Assembly: GCA_032718475.1 (NCBI GenBank)
Contig: JAUCBJ010003773.1
Span: 62,001 to 126,000 of the forward strand
Direction: 5' to 3'
DNA: 64,000 nt
From: Nemertoderma westbladi
Lineage: Eukaryota; Xenacoelomorpha; Nemertodermatida; Nemertodermatidae
A program made the translations under genes and the position numbers. The notes beneath the pieces are model-generated. The model worked only from the letters and a program-made list of their open reading frames with translations. It was not told the DNA's origin and did not search any database. Below, in pieces: positions 42,007-54,884 of the stretch; positions within the stretch are counted from its first letter, which is position 1, and each line of letters opens with the position of its first letter.

Positions 42007-44084
42007 AAATGTCTACCAAATTGAGGGGGGTTTCTTCCACCCTAATTAGCCACTATTTAGCTACCCACTGTACGTGGACACCCACCACAGGTTCTACCGC
42101 CTGAGATACTCTTACAATGCTAAACATTCCCCCTCATCCCTGCTCCTGCTGGCACGAGGAGTATTCCTATATACACGCGCCCCCCAATAGTTCATAATAC
42201 CCAATGTCCTTGGCCTTCAAGTCTGTCCCCAAGGAGCGGTCGTGGATGGCAGTGCTATCGGTGGCGGCGGTACTAGCAGGATCATTATTTCCCCGGGATC
42301 ATTAGATCAGGATCCCGGATCCACATGTCCCTACCGTACCGCAATTAAAATTAATATTATTTTAACATATATTATATGACAGTATTTGTATTAAATCATC
42401 AATATCAATAAATATTTGCAATTATTACCTAAAAATTTAATTCACTCAAAAAAATATGTCATAAAAGAATACATTGCTCAATTATTTACTCAATCATTAT
42501 TAACATAAATACAATACGTAGCTGCCTCAACGCCATATCATTACGCTACTGAATAAGCAGAGCACAGGTGTACTGAAACTATCGGGAAATTTGTAGCATC
42601 AACCTGAAAGAATCTCAACATCAATAAAGAACACATTATTTATTTGGTAATTATATCATATTGTTTGACCTCTTATACACTATATTTGATCGAAGGATTA
42701 AACGACTGGCAGTTGTAACTTTTATATGGATTGGAAAAAATCGATGCCATCGATTCATTAGAAAGGGGATTATTGAAATTATTAATATTAAGTTCTTCCA
42801 TGTTTCTCGAATTTCCGTATCTCCATATCTCAAATAATTCTAAAATAACCTTAAGAACAAAACATTTATTAATAATTATATTACCTATGTATATATGGAT
42901 ATGCATGCTATGATATCTCATTGGAGTAAATCCAATAATGATAGTATCTCAGAAATTTATGAACAGATGGTAACTCAAGTTTACTTTGGTATTATTATAT
43001 CATTAATAGTATATATATTTTTCAATACATATTGAATATAGGCCTACCGTGATTCTTTATAAAATGGCTTTATTATTTTAAAAAGTATTTAAATTATTAT
43101 TACGAAATAAATAACCCTCTGTGAAAATTCTTACAAAACTATGGGAGTATTTCTTCAATAAAAATGCCGTTATTTTGTTTTTCTTGTTATTGATTTGTTT
43201 TACTGAGTAGAAGCTCTGATTCGCCAGAATTTCAGCCTATCATGGCTGCATGATATAACCAAGGGAATTTTACTCAAATGTAATCCCGAGATTGCCAACT
43301 TTATTTAAGAAGTTTACAAACACAAATCGAGCGGATTTTATTCTTATATTGCAGGATTCAATTACAATAAACAATGATAAGCGCAAAAGTTTCTTAATAA
43401 TATACATTTTATACTTACTGTACTTATTAACTCTGGTATTATTGGGCTTTAATGTAATACCCAAAACATTTAGTGCTATAGTATTTTTTAATTTTTTGTT
43501 AAATAGCATTTTTCATATTTTTTGACATTTGGGATTTAAAAGTCAAAGGGAAATATAATTGAAATTTAATTTTTTGAAATTTAATTTAGATTTTATTGTA
43601 TTATTACTCAATTCTTATAATTATATGTAAATATTCCAATATTTTAGACCTTCTGTAAATACATTGTGTCGAAATTTCTATAAATTCCGCGTACCAAGTT
43701 CGCAGCAAAATTAAAATGCAAAGGATTTCCGAAAGATATTTAACAAACTCACACGATATTTGATGATGATATGCAGGTAATGATATATTTACTTTCGTCA
43801 TTCATATTCTATGAATAATTCAGAAATTCTTTGCTCGGGAAATTTAAACTAGAATAATATAAACAGTGGGCTTGCAGGCCTTCAAAATCTATAATAGTTA
43901 CGGAATTATATATATATTTTTTTATTGCGATTATCTTGTTAAAAAACATTTTGAAATATAACTAACAATATATGTTCTATAGGGCAATTAAATACCGGTA
44001 TAATATCAAATATTTATTTATTACTTGAGAAAAAATTATTTTTCACCATTCTCGAGGTATTTTCCCGAGTGACAGAGTGGTTTG
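42007..44084. other. AT-rich intergenic DNA, no gene seen
   Basis: Low-complexity AT-rich DNA. Open frames on both strands around 42650-42920 and 43270-43525 overlap each other and are Ile/Asn/Lys-rich, as expected by chance. Confidence 0.45.
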
Positions 44085-45260
44085 TTAAAAATAAATTGAA
44101 ATTTGGTTATTGGATTTTGAGGTATGTTTGAGTGAATAATTAATAGTTGCCGTATATCTGCTGCGTTCTTGTTGTAATCTGTATCCATTATCTTCTGCGT
44201 TTGTGGTCATCCTCAGCGCGTAATCCAATTCAATTACAAATAGTAATGGCGCCAATCTGTCCCCTTGCAGCACGCTAGCCAGGATTAAGAAGAACACTGT
44301 TTACCATCTGGTGAGAGTACCTGAGCGTCTGTGTCACAATATAACAATCCAATGACAGCTACAATTAATTTTGGTATTCCATAAGCTCTTAAGAATTCAA
44401 GCATTTTACCTCTATGGATGGAGTCGAATGCCTTCTTGAAGTCCACAAAAGTCATGACTACTGGGAGATTCTTTGACTTAATTCCTTCAATCAGTCACCG
44501 TAGTGCAAGTATCTGAGCTATTGTTGTTCTATTTGGTCGAAATCCATATTGACTCTTACCCAGCAGTTTCTTTATGTGAGGTCTAATTCTATATAGAATC
44601 ATTTTGTTGTATATTTTGGCAGCTGCGACAAGCTTACAGATCAGTTCCCACGATAGTTTGTTGGTATACCGAGGTCTCCTTTCTTGGGGAGAGGCTTTAG
44701 TTGACCTTTAGTCCAAATTGGTGGTGGCTTTTCCCCTTTCAGCATCCGGTCGCAAACATCCAATAATGGTCTGTTTAGCGCCTCCTGTTTTCCATACCTC
44801 TCTGCAGGGATTTCACATAATCCACTCGATTTATGATTGGACATGCTTTTAATGCTTCATGGGACTTCAAGTGTGAAGTCCTCTGTTTCTATAGGTAGCG
44901 TCTTTTCATATATTTTCATTGAATGGCTGATCTCGATGTTTTGTGGCTGATCTCGATGTTTGGTGGCTGCTCAAAGCAAGTTGCTGAAGTGATCTTTCCA
45001 TTTCCCTACACGCTGGTCTGCGTCTATTGATTGGACTAGGCCTACTTCAAAGCAGTTTTGAACTTCTACTGTGTAAGCACTGTGTAAGCATCCTTTGCTG
45101 CATTGTCAGTTTCTCCCAGTCATATGTGATTAGCTTGCTTATCCTGGGTTTGCTGGCTCTCAAACTGATTCTGATCTCTGCAGTCACGATACCGTGATCC
45201 GAACGTTGCAGAGGCACACTCAAGAGGGAGTATTTGTTTAAAAGTATTCTCACGACCCTT
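44085..45260 (-). pseudogene. LINE remnant: end of endonuclease and RT core
   Basis: Minus strand in order: SDHGIVTAEIRISLRASK, the final His box of an APE-type endonuclease (about 45195); NHKSSGLCEIPAERYG and PLPKKGDLGIPTNYRGN, RT fingers (44844-44641); SQYGFRPNRTTIAQI and FVDFKKAFDSI, catalytic motif A (about 44440); SVLQGDRLAPLLFVIELDYALR (about 44290-44220). Several frameshifts and stops break it, including one between the endonuclease and RT segments. The YADD box is not seen, so the 3' part is missing. The LDYALR box suggests a family different from copies A-C. Confidence 0.8.
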
Positions 45261-45599
45261 TACTAACCGCGCTGGCGCACGGTAAATAAAATGTCTTGAG
45301 AATAATTAAAAAATAGTTCTGCTTTTAAACTTCTATTTTCGTTCTTGTATATATAGGACTCCCAACTTTAGGGTACATTCGGGGGGAAAAGTAACAATTT
45401 AAGAATAATAATTTTTAAAGTGGAAATTGTTCTCTAGTATAATGTACCGTTACCGTAGTTATTATTCTGGAAAATATTTAATAAAATATAATAATTTTAC
45501 GTAGAAATACAGTGAAATATGTTGTATTATATTTTATCTTTTCGCATAAGTTTCTATAATATATAATTTAGCAACAAAAAGTACTAATTTAAGCATAAA

Positions 45600-45850
45600 A
45601 TTACGTGAGGGTGCGGTGGGGATTGGCCGCAATAAAAATTCATCCCTATCCAGAGGAAAAGGGAGATAGCCGATTACTCCCAAAAATAAAACTGTAACCT
45701 GTTCTATTGTGTTTAGTATATTGTTTTGGTTAAAATAACGTGCCACTGTAACCTGCTCCTTTCCCTAAATTGAGAATTTAACATTGAGGCGGGATATTAA
45801 TTCGCCAAGATGGGATTTGCGTACAGTCCCCCCCCCCCCCCCCCCCCCCC
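45600..45850 (-). repeat. Poly(C)-ended dispersed repeat, best copy
   Basis: Runs from GGTGGGGATTGGCCGCAATA through CCTATCCAGAGGAAAAGGG, AATAAAACTGTAACCTGTTCTATTG, TTGTTTTGGTTA, TAACGTGCCACTGTAACCTG and TTCGCCAAGATGGGATTTGC to a run of 23 C (45828-45850). A copy in the opposite orientation is at 48240-48485. No coding capacity; a short non-autonomous element. Confidence 0.75.
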
Positions 45851-47672
45851 TGAGTGTGCGGCTAACACCTTAATAATGCCGAACCAACGAGGAATTTTGA
45901 TTGTTTTAACATTCTTAAACTTTTCCATTCCACTGTATCCGGTCCATATCACTACCTCAACCCAATGAGACCCTTTCACATAACTTACTATACTGTCACT
46001 GAATGCTTACTCATTGCCTCGAGTGTTTTTCACTTTATATTTATATGAATTGTTCTTCCTATAATAATGGAAGATATGCATCCTGTAGTCAATATATCTC
46101 CTCTCGAACCCTTGCCTAATTATAATCCCTCGGTCAATCAATTATTCAGAGGAGTGTGTTTGCCTCGGGGATTGCTTCCGGTTTAATCGATAATTTTCCA
46201 AGTCGCCGTAAATCGCTCCTGATTTAATATCAGCCAGCTTCGCGAGTCGCGCGTTATTCAAATCTATTCCACTCCAATATCTTTGCGAATAATATTACCA
46301 TTTTCTAATGCGATTTACTGTCACCGAAACTAAATATATTCTAGATGTTTGGCGAGTTTCGTACCAACCCGAATCATATGAATTTGTTGATATTTTACAT
46401 CAAAGATTATTGGCTTATTTGCTGTTAACCAATATTACATTGATTTACTAATTGATTCTCTTTTCCAATTCAACAAATGTTAAATAATACTTATAAAGAG
46501 ATAATTATATTGCTCAAGATTGGAATATATCTGGAGCATTTGCTTCTACAAAGATAATAAATCAAAACTACGGAGTCACCATTCTGTAGGCCTGATCCTA
46601 AGCAGTAAGCACATTTCAAAATTTAGTGGATGCACACTGAGATTTCATATCTTAGAAAAAGTTTCCAGAAAAAAAAAATTGTAATAGAGCTTTTAACTCT
46701 GTCATATCGTCAATGGGTGTGACCAAGAAAGTGAAAATATAGATTTTAATTATGACAAGAAATAAGGGGGGAATTATCGCGGTTTATATAATCATAGCCA
46801 GTCACTCGGCGCCACTGACATGGTGAAGCAGCATGCATTCCATTTATATTCGGTGCGGCTATGGTGAAGGGAAGACGTCCCTTTTTCCATAGTTTTCCAT
46901 TCGGAACTTCGAACTTGGGAATGAACAACAGTCCCGAACTGGTAGACCTGAGATACAGTAGCTGGCTGGCGCGTACGGGGTTCGCAGTTTACAGAGATAA
47001 GAGGGATCATACATAGCCTTGTAGACACTTGTTTACGTATAAGATTCGATTCGGCGTCAGATTGCGATCCAGTGCAACATGTTACCCATTTACACCATTA
47101 TCGTATACATTATTGTATACTTCACTTTAAATTGTTCGCACATTAACAATTATTCTATAGGCCAATTTTATTCTGCAGTATTATTCTAAATTTAATTGAA
47201 AATTGTATATAACCTTAAATTAAATTTTTTTTATTGAACTTTGCCGACTTTATATACATCACAAAAACCACAGTTCGCAGGCAGTTTTGAAAAAATGCTA
47301 ATTGTTGAATGACACACCTAATACACGACGTGCTTTGCTTAAGGATAACAGTTAGTACTGTACCATTGAGTTACAATGAAACTGCTATCTGTCAGTCATT
47401 AATCGAAAGATTTATAATTCCATATAAAGGAAAGATTGAGAAACGAATCTGGCACTTTCTGCCCTGGTGATAGGCACGCGGAACCGGTATGCGAAAACCA
47501 GGGCGGCCCGGAAATCAAGTTTTAAATTATATTCATTATGAAAGCCCAGTGAAACATAAGAAACTACTAAAGCCAACTTTAATGAAAGCTCCTTATCTAT
47601 GGGCGAGATATCCCACGGCCACTATAGGGCACTGCCAGGATCACCAGATACATTCCATAGGATAATGCAGTT
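45851..47672. other. AT-rich intergenic DNA, no gene seen
   Basis: No recognisable domain in any frame. The short minus-strand frames at 46746-47028 overlap each other in different frames and look like chance. Confidence 0.45.
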
Positions 47673-47722
47673 CCAGATCAGGAAATTAGTCTTGCTCATG
47701 CAAGACTAATTTCCTGATCTGG
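47673..47722. repeat. Perfect 23-bp-stem, 4-nt-loop hairpin
   Basis: CCAGATCAGGAAATTAGTCTTGC (positions 47673-47695) is followed by TCAT and then its exact reverse complement (47700-47722). Such a long perfect stem with so tight a loop is unlikely by chance. It has the size of a small hairpin-RNA precursor or a cruciform, but nothing shows it is transcribed. Confidence 0.85.
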
Positions 47723-48239
47723 CCCGAAAGCCCTTCCTGGTGTTCAATTATTAGTCTCAATTTTGTTCTTTCAAATTTTTTATTAAGCCACTAGATTATT
47801 CTGCTTGGTTTGTGCTTTAGAAGCTTGCTGGTTCAGCTTCTATGGCTACGTGGTGATTTGCCCTTGGATGTTCTAAATTAGGAATGTTGTCCTGTCTTTC
47901 ATTTATTCAGTGCCGTTACATGTTTTGCTTACTTCGTGTACTGATCAAGGTTATGTAGTTTGTAAGGTACTGTCTATTGTGTATTGTGTTATGGTTTGAA
48001 TACGGTTTACGCTGTAAGGGGAACTGTACGTACGTATACAGTAAAGTGTGTGAGATGTGTAAAGTTATTATTATAAAAGAAAATCGATGCAAATAATAAC
48101 ATCAAAAATTACCTGTAATAAATATTCTCTGTGGTACCATTATGCTACCAAATCTCATGTATAGATTATATAATAGCCTGTCACTGTGACTTATACCACT
48201 TTTCATAAATTTCAGGACATATGTCCTTTTTATAAAGCG

Positions 48240-48485
48240 CAATTGAAGCTTATAGGAGACAGGGGATAAACTGAACGTAAATCCCATCTCGGCGAATCAT
48301 CAATGTTAATTACCAATTTAGGGAAAGGAGCAGATTATAGTGGAACGTTATTCTAACCAAAACAACAAACGAATGTCATTAGAACAGGTTACAGTTTTAT
48401 TTTTGAGAATAATCAGTTGTTATTTATGCCGATTTTCCCCTGGAAGGGGATGAATTTTGATTGGATAGAAAGTCCCCCCCCCCTC
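48240..48485 (+). repeat. Poly(C)-associated dispersed repeat, inverted copy
   Basis: Reverse-orientation member: AAATCCCATCTCGGCGAAT, AATTTAGGGAAAGGAGCAG, TTATTCTAACCAAAACAA, AGAACAGGTTACAGTTTTA and CCCCTGGAAGGGGATGAATTTTGATTG. It is followed by an imperfect C-run (48473-48488). Orientation is called relative to the copy at 45600. Confidence 0.7.
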
Positions 48486-51309
48486 CCCATCTGGTTTATT
48501 GACACTATATGCTGGTTGTGTCAGCAACCCGCTGACTCTAAAGAACATATCCAATGCTGCTCTGCTATCTCCCCAATCTCATCGGATTTATTCTCGCTTT
48601 GTTTTTCATCTGCCTTGAGCAACCGGATTTTAATTAAGTTAGTGCCTGTTTAAACATACACATGGTGGTAATAAAATCACCAATCCATTGACACTGTATT
48701 ATTTTATTAAGTTGGTTAAATGGATATATTATCCTATTAATAATCAATTGTTACTAACAGTTTTATACTAATTGTCAAAGTAATATTTTACAAGTTATTA
48801 GACTTGACATTAAAGGAGTCATGTTCGCTCAGTCATGGAGGTAGCCTTATAAATAGGTCGTTAAAAGCCTAATCTTGTTCACGGTAAACGGTAGAGCTGG
48901 GTTTTAGCAACTATGTACCACTATAAAATTGTATAGAACCCCTATTTCTTGTTTATATGCGTGGTATTTCCATATCAAACTTTGTCAATTCGAGTTATTT
49001 AACCGTCACATTTTCTATCCAGCAAATAGCATTACGTAAGTAAAAGATTCACACACCATGTTTAGGTATTCTTTATTGTAGCATATTATTGTCTATTTGT
49101 GTAAATTTTAAACAATGTAATTTCATTTTATGGTAACAAAACACACTAATCATCGCAGAGTACATCAATATATTCAGGTTGAGAATCCAAAGCATTAATG
49201 CGTGTCAGCATTACAAGGCCTACATTCATGCGGCTGTCTCAATATTTATTGTAATAAACATAAAAGTCAATCAAATTTAAGGAGGACAGGTGCAGCTGTA
49301 CTCGTTTAGGCTTGTTGGATGTAATTCGAATTTAGAAATCAATAATTCCATAATCTTCTTGTATGAAATAGAAGTGTAAAGCGAAAATAAGTTCATAAGT
49401 ATTAACTCTATTAAATGCTGTCTGTATGTGTGGGATTCTAGTTTGCTCCATAAGTGATGGCCAGAACAAGTAAATAACAAGTGCAAGAACAAGTACTCGA
49501 ACAAGTACTCGAACAAGTAATTCTATATTCAACTGATTTGTTGCTGCAGAAAAGTTATTTTGCGAACAAATAATTTATAATTTTTGCTTGTTTGCTTGAG
49601 TTAAGGTGGTATTCCACTGGGTAGTAGTTGTGTTCAAACGCCATATATCCTAATACATCAATATATATATATATTTATTATTACAGGCAGATTGGTACTG
49701 ACTTCCAGACTCACTGATACTACACTTACATCTGTACAAACATACTCAGTTACCAGCAGTACTGCATAGTACCACAACCGTACACTAGTACTATTACAGT
49801 AGTCACAGTTGGTTTAATTTTGATTATGTAATGACCCCCCCCCCCCCCCGACAGAAATTTGTAATATATTTATTTATTTATATTTTTTCTATTTTTTAAA
49901 TTTAATATTAATTAGTATTGATTTTTTAATAAGAAAAAAATATTTAAAATATTTATTATAGAAATTATTAGAAATTTATTGATTTGATTATGGTTTATCT
50001 TGAAACAAAACGTTTGTGAAGATGAGGCTGAGCCATAGACTTATAAAAATTTAGTACAAGTTATTTCAGGAAGATATGGCATGTTATTTTAGATTTCAAT
50101 ATGGTTTAATAAGTAAATAACCACACAAAATCAAAACAATGGATTCATTAAATAATCGTGATCGGTCTATAATTAGCATTGATGTATATGGCATACATTT
50201 TTTTAATTTGATTTTGTGAGGAATTTTTCACATCTATCGTTTTTTTGCGCGGAATTTAGCGCGAAAAAAGTAGTAAAAATGTATCATGTACATTTATTGA
50301 AACTCAATCAACGGTCATTCATTACAGACGTAACAATAAAAAGTATTTATATTATCTTTGATAGACAACATTCGCCTATATGTCCAAATCAAATAGTGAC
50401 ACTGCTACTGTGTTTGTTAACTCAATAGAATGCAGATTAATATTCCATTGTACAACTGCTACTTATCTGTAGTTGCTCCGCCATTTACTCATTTATAATA
50501 CGTTAATTCGATGTAATTAATTTGTTACAAAAGAGCCCTTAAGTGTGTTTGCACTTCCTCCATCATCATCTCAAGTGTTCTTGCCAACTCCCATTAAATG
50601 TAGTGCCAGAACTCCCATCGGGATATCATTTAATCTCCCATGTTATGCACATAGAGGTTAAAACTATGCTCTCTGCGTGACACCTCAACGTGTTACTTAC
50701 TATGTTGCGATTTCAATATTTTTTCACAGCGATTGGTTTGTTATAATGTGCCGCGCGGGTGACCTCAAAGTCATATCTTATTAAAACAGTTTCGTAATGC
50801 AATAAATATTTGTTTCATAAGAGTCAGGCTAAACTGATAAACATATGGCATTCAATTCACTATAATTGAGTAGGTTATAATGCATTAATTAACATATTAT
50901 GGTAAGTATAATGTTGAATAGTAGATAGTAGATTATTAATTCATTAAATCGTTTACTATAGAGGCGCATCTGAACTATAATTGTATAATATTGTCTAAAT
51001 AATATATGTTAGTATTTTCTGTATTTATTGTAACTTTAGGCCTAATATTTTAGTAACTAATACTTCTTCTATGTCTAAAATTTAAATGTTTATGGCAACG
51101 GAGGTGAGGTTCAGTAGACCACTATTACTAACATCACAGCTCGCAGGTTAAGGAATTTGGTTCGAATTGAAACTCGAAATTCATGTCAGAAATCTATCGA
51201 CATGATTTAAGAAATATGCTTTTTTGAGGCTAAAAATGTTTATCGTTCTTACCATCAATTTATGTAGGCTAAATAAAATATTGTGTATTGTTTTGGTTAC
51301 CCAACAGGT
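48486..51309. other. AT-rich intergenic DNA, no gene seen
   Basis: Includes a short (GAACAAGTACTC)n array (about 49475-49520), which generates the LVRVLVRVLVL-like frames on the minus strand, and a 15-C tract at 49835-49849. No gene. Confidence 0.45.
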
Positions 51310-51324
51310 TTTCCCTAAAAACCC
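51310..51324. other. Left 15-bp target duplication of the RLE-type LINE
   Basis: TTTCCCTAAAAACCC is repeated exactly at 52349-52363. The two copies bracket the GC-rich LINE segment. Confidence 0.8.
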
Positions 51325-52348
51325 TTCAAAATTAACTATATTATTACTGATTCACTATATTATTACTGATTAACTATATTATTACTGATTAACTATATTA
51401 TAACTGATTCACTATATTATTACTGATTCGTATTTATTTACTATTAAATACTATGAACAAAAAGTCAAATACAATTTTTAATTTTAATTTCCACCACCAC
51501 CAAAATTAAATTTAGTAAGATTTTTACATCCTTCCACCAAACACAAGTCTAAAACTTGGATTCACCGTAAAACCGGCACCGTCCCCAAACCCGAGCGCCC
51601 TCCATGGCCGCCTACCGCCACGCAGGCACAGGGAGTTTGAGCGCAACAGCGCAAACAATAGGCGCCTCTGCACTCCGCCCAGCACACAGGCTAGGCCTCG
51701 CTCTCGCATCCCACGCTGCCGGGCCACCAGGGTCTCCGCGAGGTGGCGGATTAGGATATCGGCCTCCTTGCACCACACCCCGTCGGTGGTTCCGACTAGG
51801 GAGGTGAAGGAGATCCGACGGTCCTCGCACACTGCGGCATAGTGTACCTTCTTGGCGCGGACCCTCTGCTGGAGAACGGAGTCTAGAGACCGGTTAACAT
51901 AAGAGGGGGCGTCAGCGTTTACAACCGCAATGTCAAATGACGCCACCCTCTGTTCGGCCCAGACTCCCCTCGCCAGGAGGTCCGCCCTTACTCCACCCAC
52001 CTCGCGGCCCTGTCTGTCCAGGTAGCCGGACGCCAACGTAACCTCACGCTGGACGCACGAGCCCCCGAACGCGGACGCGATTAAGTCCCCGAAGATCTCC
52101 CGCACCTCATTGTGCCGCTTGATAATCAAGCCCCCCGACTTGCAATTAAGGGCGTGGGACGTCGAAAAAGACTCCCCACACCCCTCGCACTTAGCCGGGA
52201 GGCCGGGCGGCGTCAACCCATACCGCAAGGCAAGGTTGTCCCGGAAACTTCGGGGTCCAGGTCGGTGTGGTCCACCGCCGAAGGCTGAGCGGTCAGCCAC
52301 CCTCCCGTCTTGTGGGAGACCGTGCGCTCCACCATGCGGCGCCATTCG
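51325..52348 (-). mobile_element. 5'-truncated non-LTR retrotransposon with restriction-like endonuclease domain
   Basis: It lies between perfect 15-bp duplications. The minus-strand frame 52345-51524 (273 codons) runs from the very 5' edge, so it is truncated. It has a zinc motif CEGCGESFSTSHALNC (CX2CX8HX2C) and then RHNEVREIFGDL. Next come RADLLARGVWAEQRVASFDIAVV, with spaced acidic residues as in PD-(D/E)XK endonucleases of R2-type and related LINEs, and NADAPSYVNRSLDSV. The C-terminus is Arg-rich (RRLLFALLRSNSLCLRGGRR). After the stop comes a short AT-rich tail ending (51331-51430) in about five 19-bp tandem units. The family enzyme nicks target DNA to prime reverse transcription. The RT portion is absent. 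Confidence 0.75.
51331..51430. repeat. 19-bp tandem repeat forming the LINE 3' tail
   Basis: About five copies of ACTATATTATTACTGATTM, where one position alternates between C and A. It lies at the 3' end of the minus-strand LINE, right next to the left target duplication. This is the place of a poly(A) or simple-repeat tail. Confidence 0.8.
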
Positions 52349-52372
52349 TTTCCCTAAAAACCCAGTTTATGT

Positions 52373-52545
52373 AAGTGCTTATTCTAACCAAAACAATAAA
52401 CTAATTAGCATTTATACAGGTTATAAGACAGAAATAAGTTCTATAAAGCACTTAATAAGAAGAAATTTAATAAAATATATAAATTTATAAATTTATATAT
52501 ATAAAATTCCAATAAAAAGTCGACCTAAAAGTGAATAACTATGGT
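52373..52545. repeat. Dispersed AT-rich repeat (pair of 54041-54210)
   Basis: Shares TCTAACCAAAACAATAAAC, AGGTTATAAGACAGAAATAAG, TATAAA.CACTTAATAA and AAAAAGTCGACC.AAAAGTGAA with 54041-54210 in the same order and orientation. The core phrase CTAACCAAAACAA also occurs in the poly(C)-associated repeats, so these may be related families. Confidence 0.75.
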
Positions 52546-53960
52546 ATTCGCATGGGAGGGCAATATTCATGGAACATCCTGAGTCATCCATAATTCCAAT
52601 GGGGTGGATATATTCCCCTTTAATCTGGTAGCAGAACCCATGGATCACAAGGAAAATATGTTGCAGATTTCGAAATTTTGAGAGAGTTTAAAATTTGATT
52701 ACAGGTTAGAAGAAAATATCTTCTTCAAAGTTGATCTTTTAAATAAAAGTCAATAAAAGTAAAAGGAAATCGAACAGCTGTAGATGATTCAACTGTTGAT
52801 TGATATAAATGATTTTCATTCTCTCTGGATTTATCTAACGAACCCAGAATTTGCAGGCTTGAGGTAAAATGTGGTTGAAAGACCCTCCCCCACACGTATC
52901 ACAACCAAATCTAGAAAGGACTAGGAGCCATGTTCCTCCATCTCAATGGTACACTATTGAGATTGGGATGGAGGGCATTGACCTCTTTCGTCTTCTTTGG
53001 AGTTTGGAGCCCTCAGTGAGATGCTTGTCGAACTGTGACATAAGGTTGACTGTTGATTGTGTATGGGACCCAATGGATTCCCCATGTCGACACAATCTAT
53101 CACACAGACGTAGTTAGCATGGTGACCTATGTATACAACATCCTTGATAATTAAGTGAATGAGATGTTCTTTTCTGTAGATAAACAGCCTATTTGCTTGC
53201 TGTACAAGTAGGTAGGTTAGGTGTAGGTGTGATTTTTACCCTCATTTTTGCTCAATTGATTTAATTATAATTGTTCCATCATATTATGCAAACTATGTTA
53301 TCTGAAAATATATTTTAATTCTGATTCAATGGATAACTTAGTTACATATTATATATTTGATTAATAATCAATTATACTATTTATATATGACATAGCGGTA
53401 GAGAGCCCGTAGGCAGGTTGGTCAAGCAATCATTTTATCAGTTACAGTTCAGTGCAATTTAACTTATATCTCCAAATCGCATAATATATACTGGTAGTAA
53501 TTTGTTTGAAAGGAGGTGCCAAAATGAAGTGTACTAATTGTTAAGTGTTTACAATGCTAAAGTCCAGATTAAATAATTTAGAGATAATTCGAAATCCTAA
53601 GTACTTGTTTAATACAAACATTTACGATTTATTTTATTCAATATTATATTTAATAAATACGAAGAAGTATAATAATCCTCAAAACTATTCCGTGATGTTT
53701 TATTTCGTAATGTTAGAGATGGTGTTAAACGGACTTTAACAAATTGTTATTTAATTATTTTATTTTTTTTTTATTTATATAGTTAATTACTTGGAATTAT
53801 CTTGAATACTTTGAGGTTCATAGACGTTTTTTCACTTTATTGTCGAGGTCAACATTATGAGTAACTCGGGATCGCAGGTTAGTTTGATGGCTTTAGAGCA
53901 TTTTCTGTCATCATTGATTTGTTTAGCAATAAACGGCAGTGAAATATAACGGCAGAAAGT
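52546..53960. other. AT-rich intergenic DNA, no gene seen
   Basis: No domain-bearing frames. A frame at 52869-53117 is short and unrecognised. Confidence 0.45.
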
Positions 53961-54007
53961 CTGGTATTCTTCACATGGGACAGTTACCCCCATGTAAAGA
54001 ATACCAG
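53961..54007. repeat. Hairpin with 19-bp arms at the edge of a dispersed repeat
   Basis: CTGGTATTCTTCACATGGG (53961-53979) pairs with 53989-54007 with a single mismatch across a 9-nt loop. The arm motif occurs again at the far side of the adjacent repeat (54188-54206, CTGGTATTCTTCACATAGG) and, in part, near 52530. It looks like the terminal motif of a small non-autonomous element. Confidence 0.7.
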
Positions 54008-54040
54008 GTTTTCACCAAAACCACAGGTTACAGAAGGGCT

Positions 54041-54210
54041 GAATCTAACCAAAACAATAAACGAATTAGTATATGTACAGGTTATAAGACAGAAATAAGC
54101 GCTATAAAACACTTAATAAAGATAAATTAAAAAAAATAAAAAATCTTCATATATAAAAAAAAAATAAAAAGTCGACCGAAAAGTGAAATCCTGGTATTCT
54201 TCACATAGGC
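54041..54210. repeat. Dispersed AT-rich repeat (pair of 52373-52545)
   Basis: Second copy, bounded on the left by the 53961-54007 hairpin and on the right by another copy of its arm. No coding capacity. Confidence 0.7.
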
Positions 54211-54884
54211 GATAAAATCATTATTAATCTATTTGAGTTTGAGATAATATAATGTTGTGAATATGATTTTAGGTTGTCAATATTTTGAAGTTGAATTTGT
54301 TGGATTTAAAAAGAACCAAAACTGTAATTTTTTTTATTGTTTTACATATCATCATAGCCTTTGTTTAGTTTAGCTCCTGTTTTAAGTATTACGGGTATGA
54401 AGGGAGGGTCCTAACCTCAATATTATATTGTTGAAGTTTTGAACAGAATAGATGATAGTAACCAAAAGCATTACCCTCAGGTTTATTGACACTGCCTCCA
54501 AGCGGTTGATGAAATACCATGTTTTTAATAATTAGATGGGTAGAGCAGTTTATGACTTTGCCAAAGTAATTGGCTTAGTTTTTCCGTGTTTGCGAGTAAG
54601 GCAGACTACCATATAACTACATCCATATGGGTTGGGTTTTGCCTCGAGTATTGCCAGTTTCTGTCCCAGTAGAACAGCCAGATAAACAACATATCTCTAG
54701 CATATTTTTATTTCGCCAGAGAGAGCCCAGATGTTTCAATTCAATTATTGCTCTTTAAACCACAATAAATTGTGAGTCTTCGAAAATATAAATATTATGA
54801 AATTATTTATATCCATTTATTTGTGAAGCGTTTTTAAATTTTAGTTACATCGCGCAACGCCACACCGCCACAGTTCGCGATCAG
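54211..54884. other. AT-rich intergenic DNA, no gene seen
   Basis: Nothing recognisable in any frame. Confidence 0.45.

Noticed and set aside
49277-49532. Leu/Val-rich membrane peptides
   Set aside because: They are produced by a short (GAACAAGTACTC)n repeat and appear in overlapping frames.
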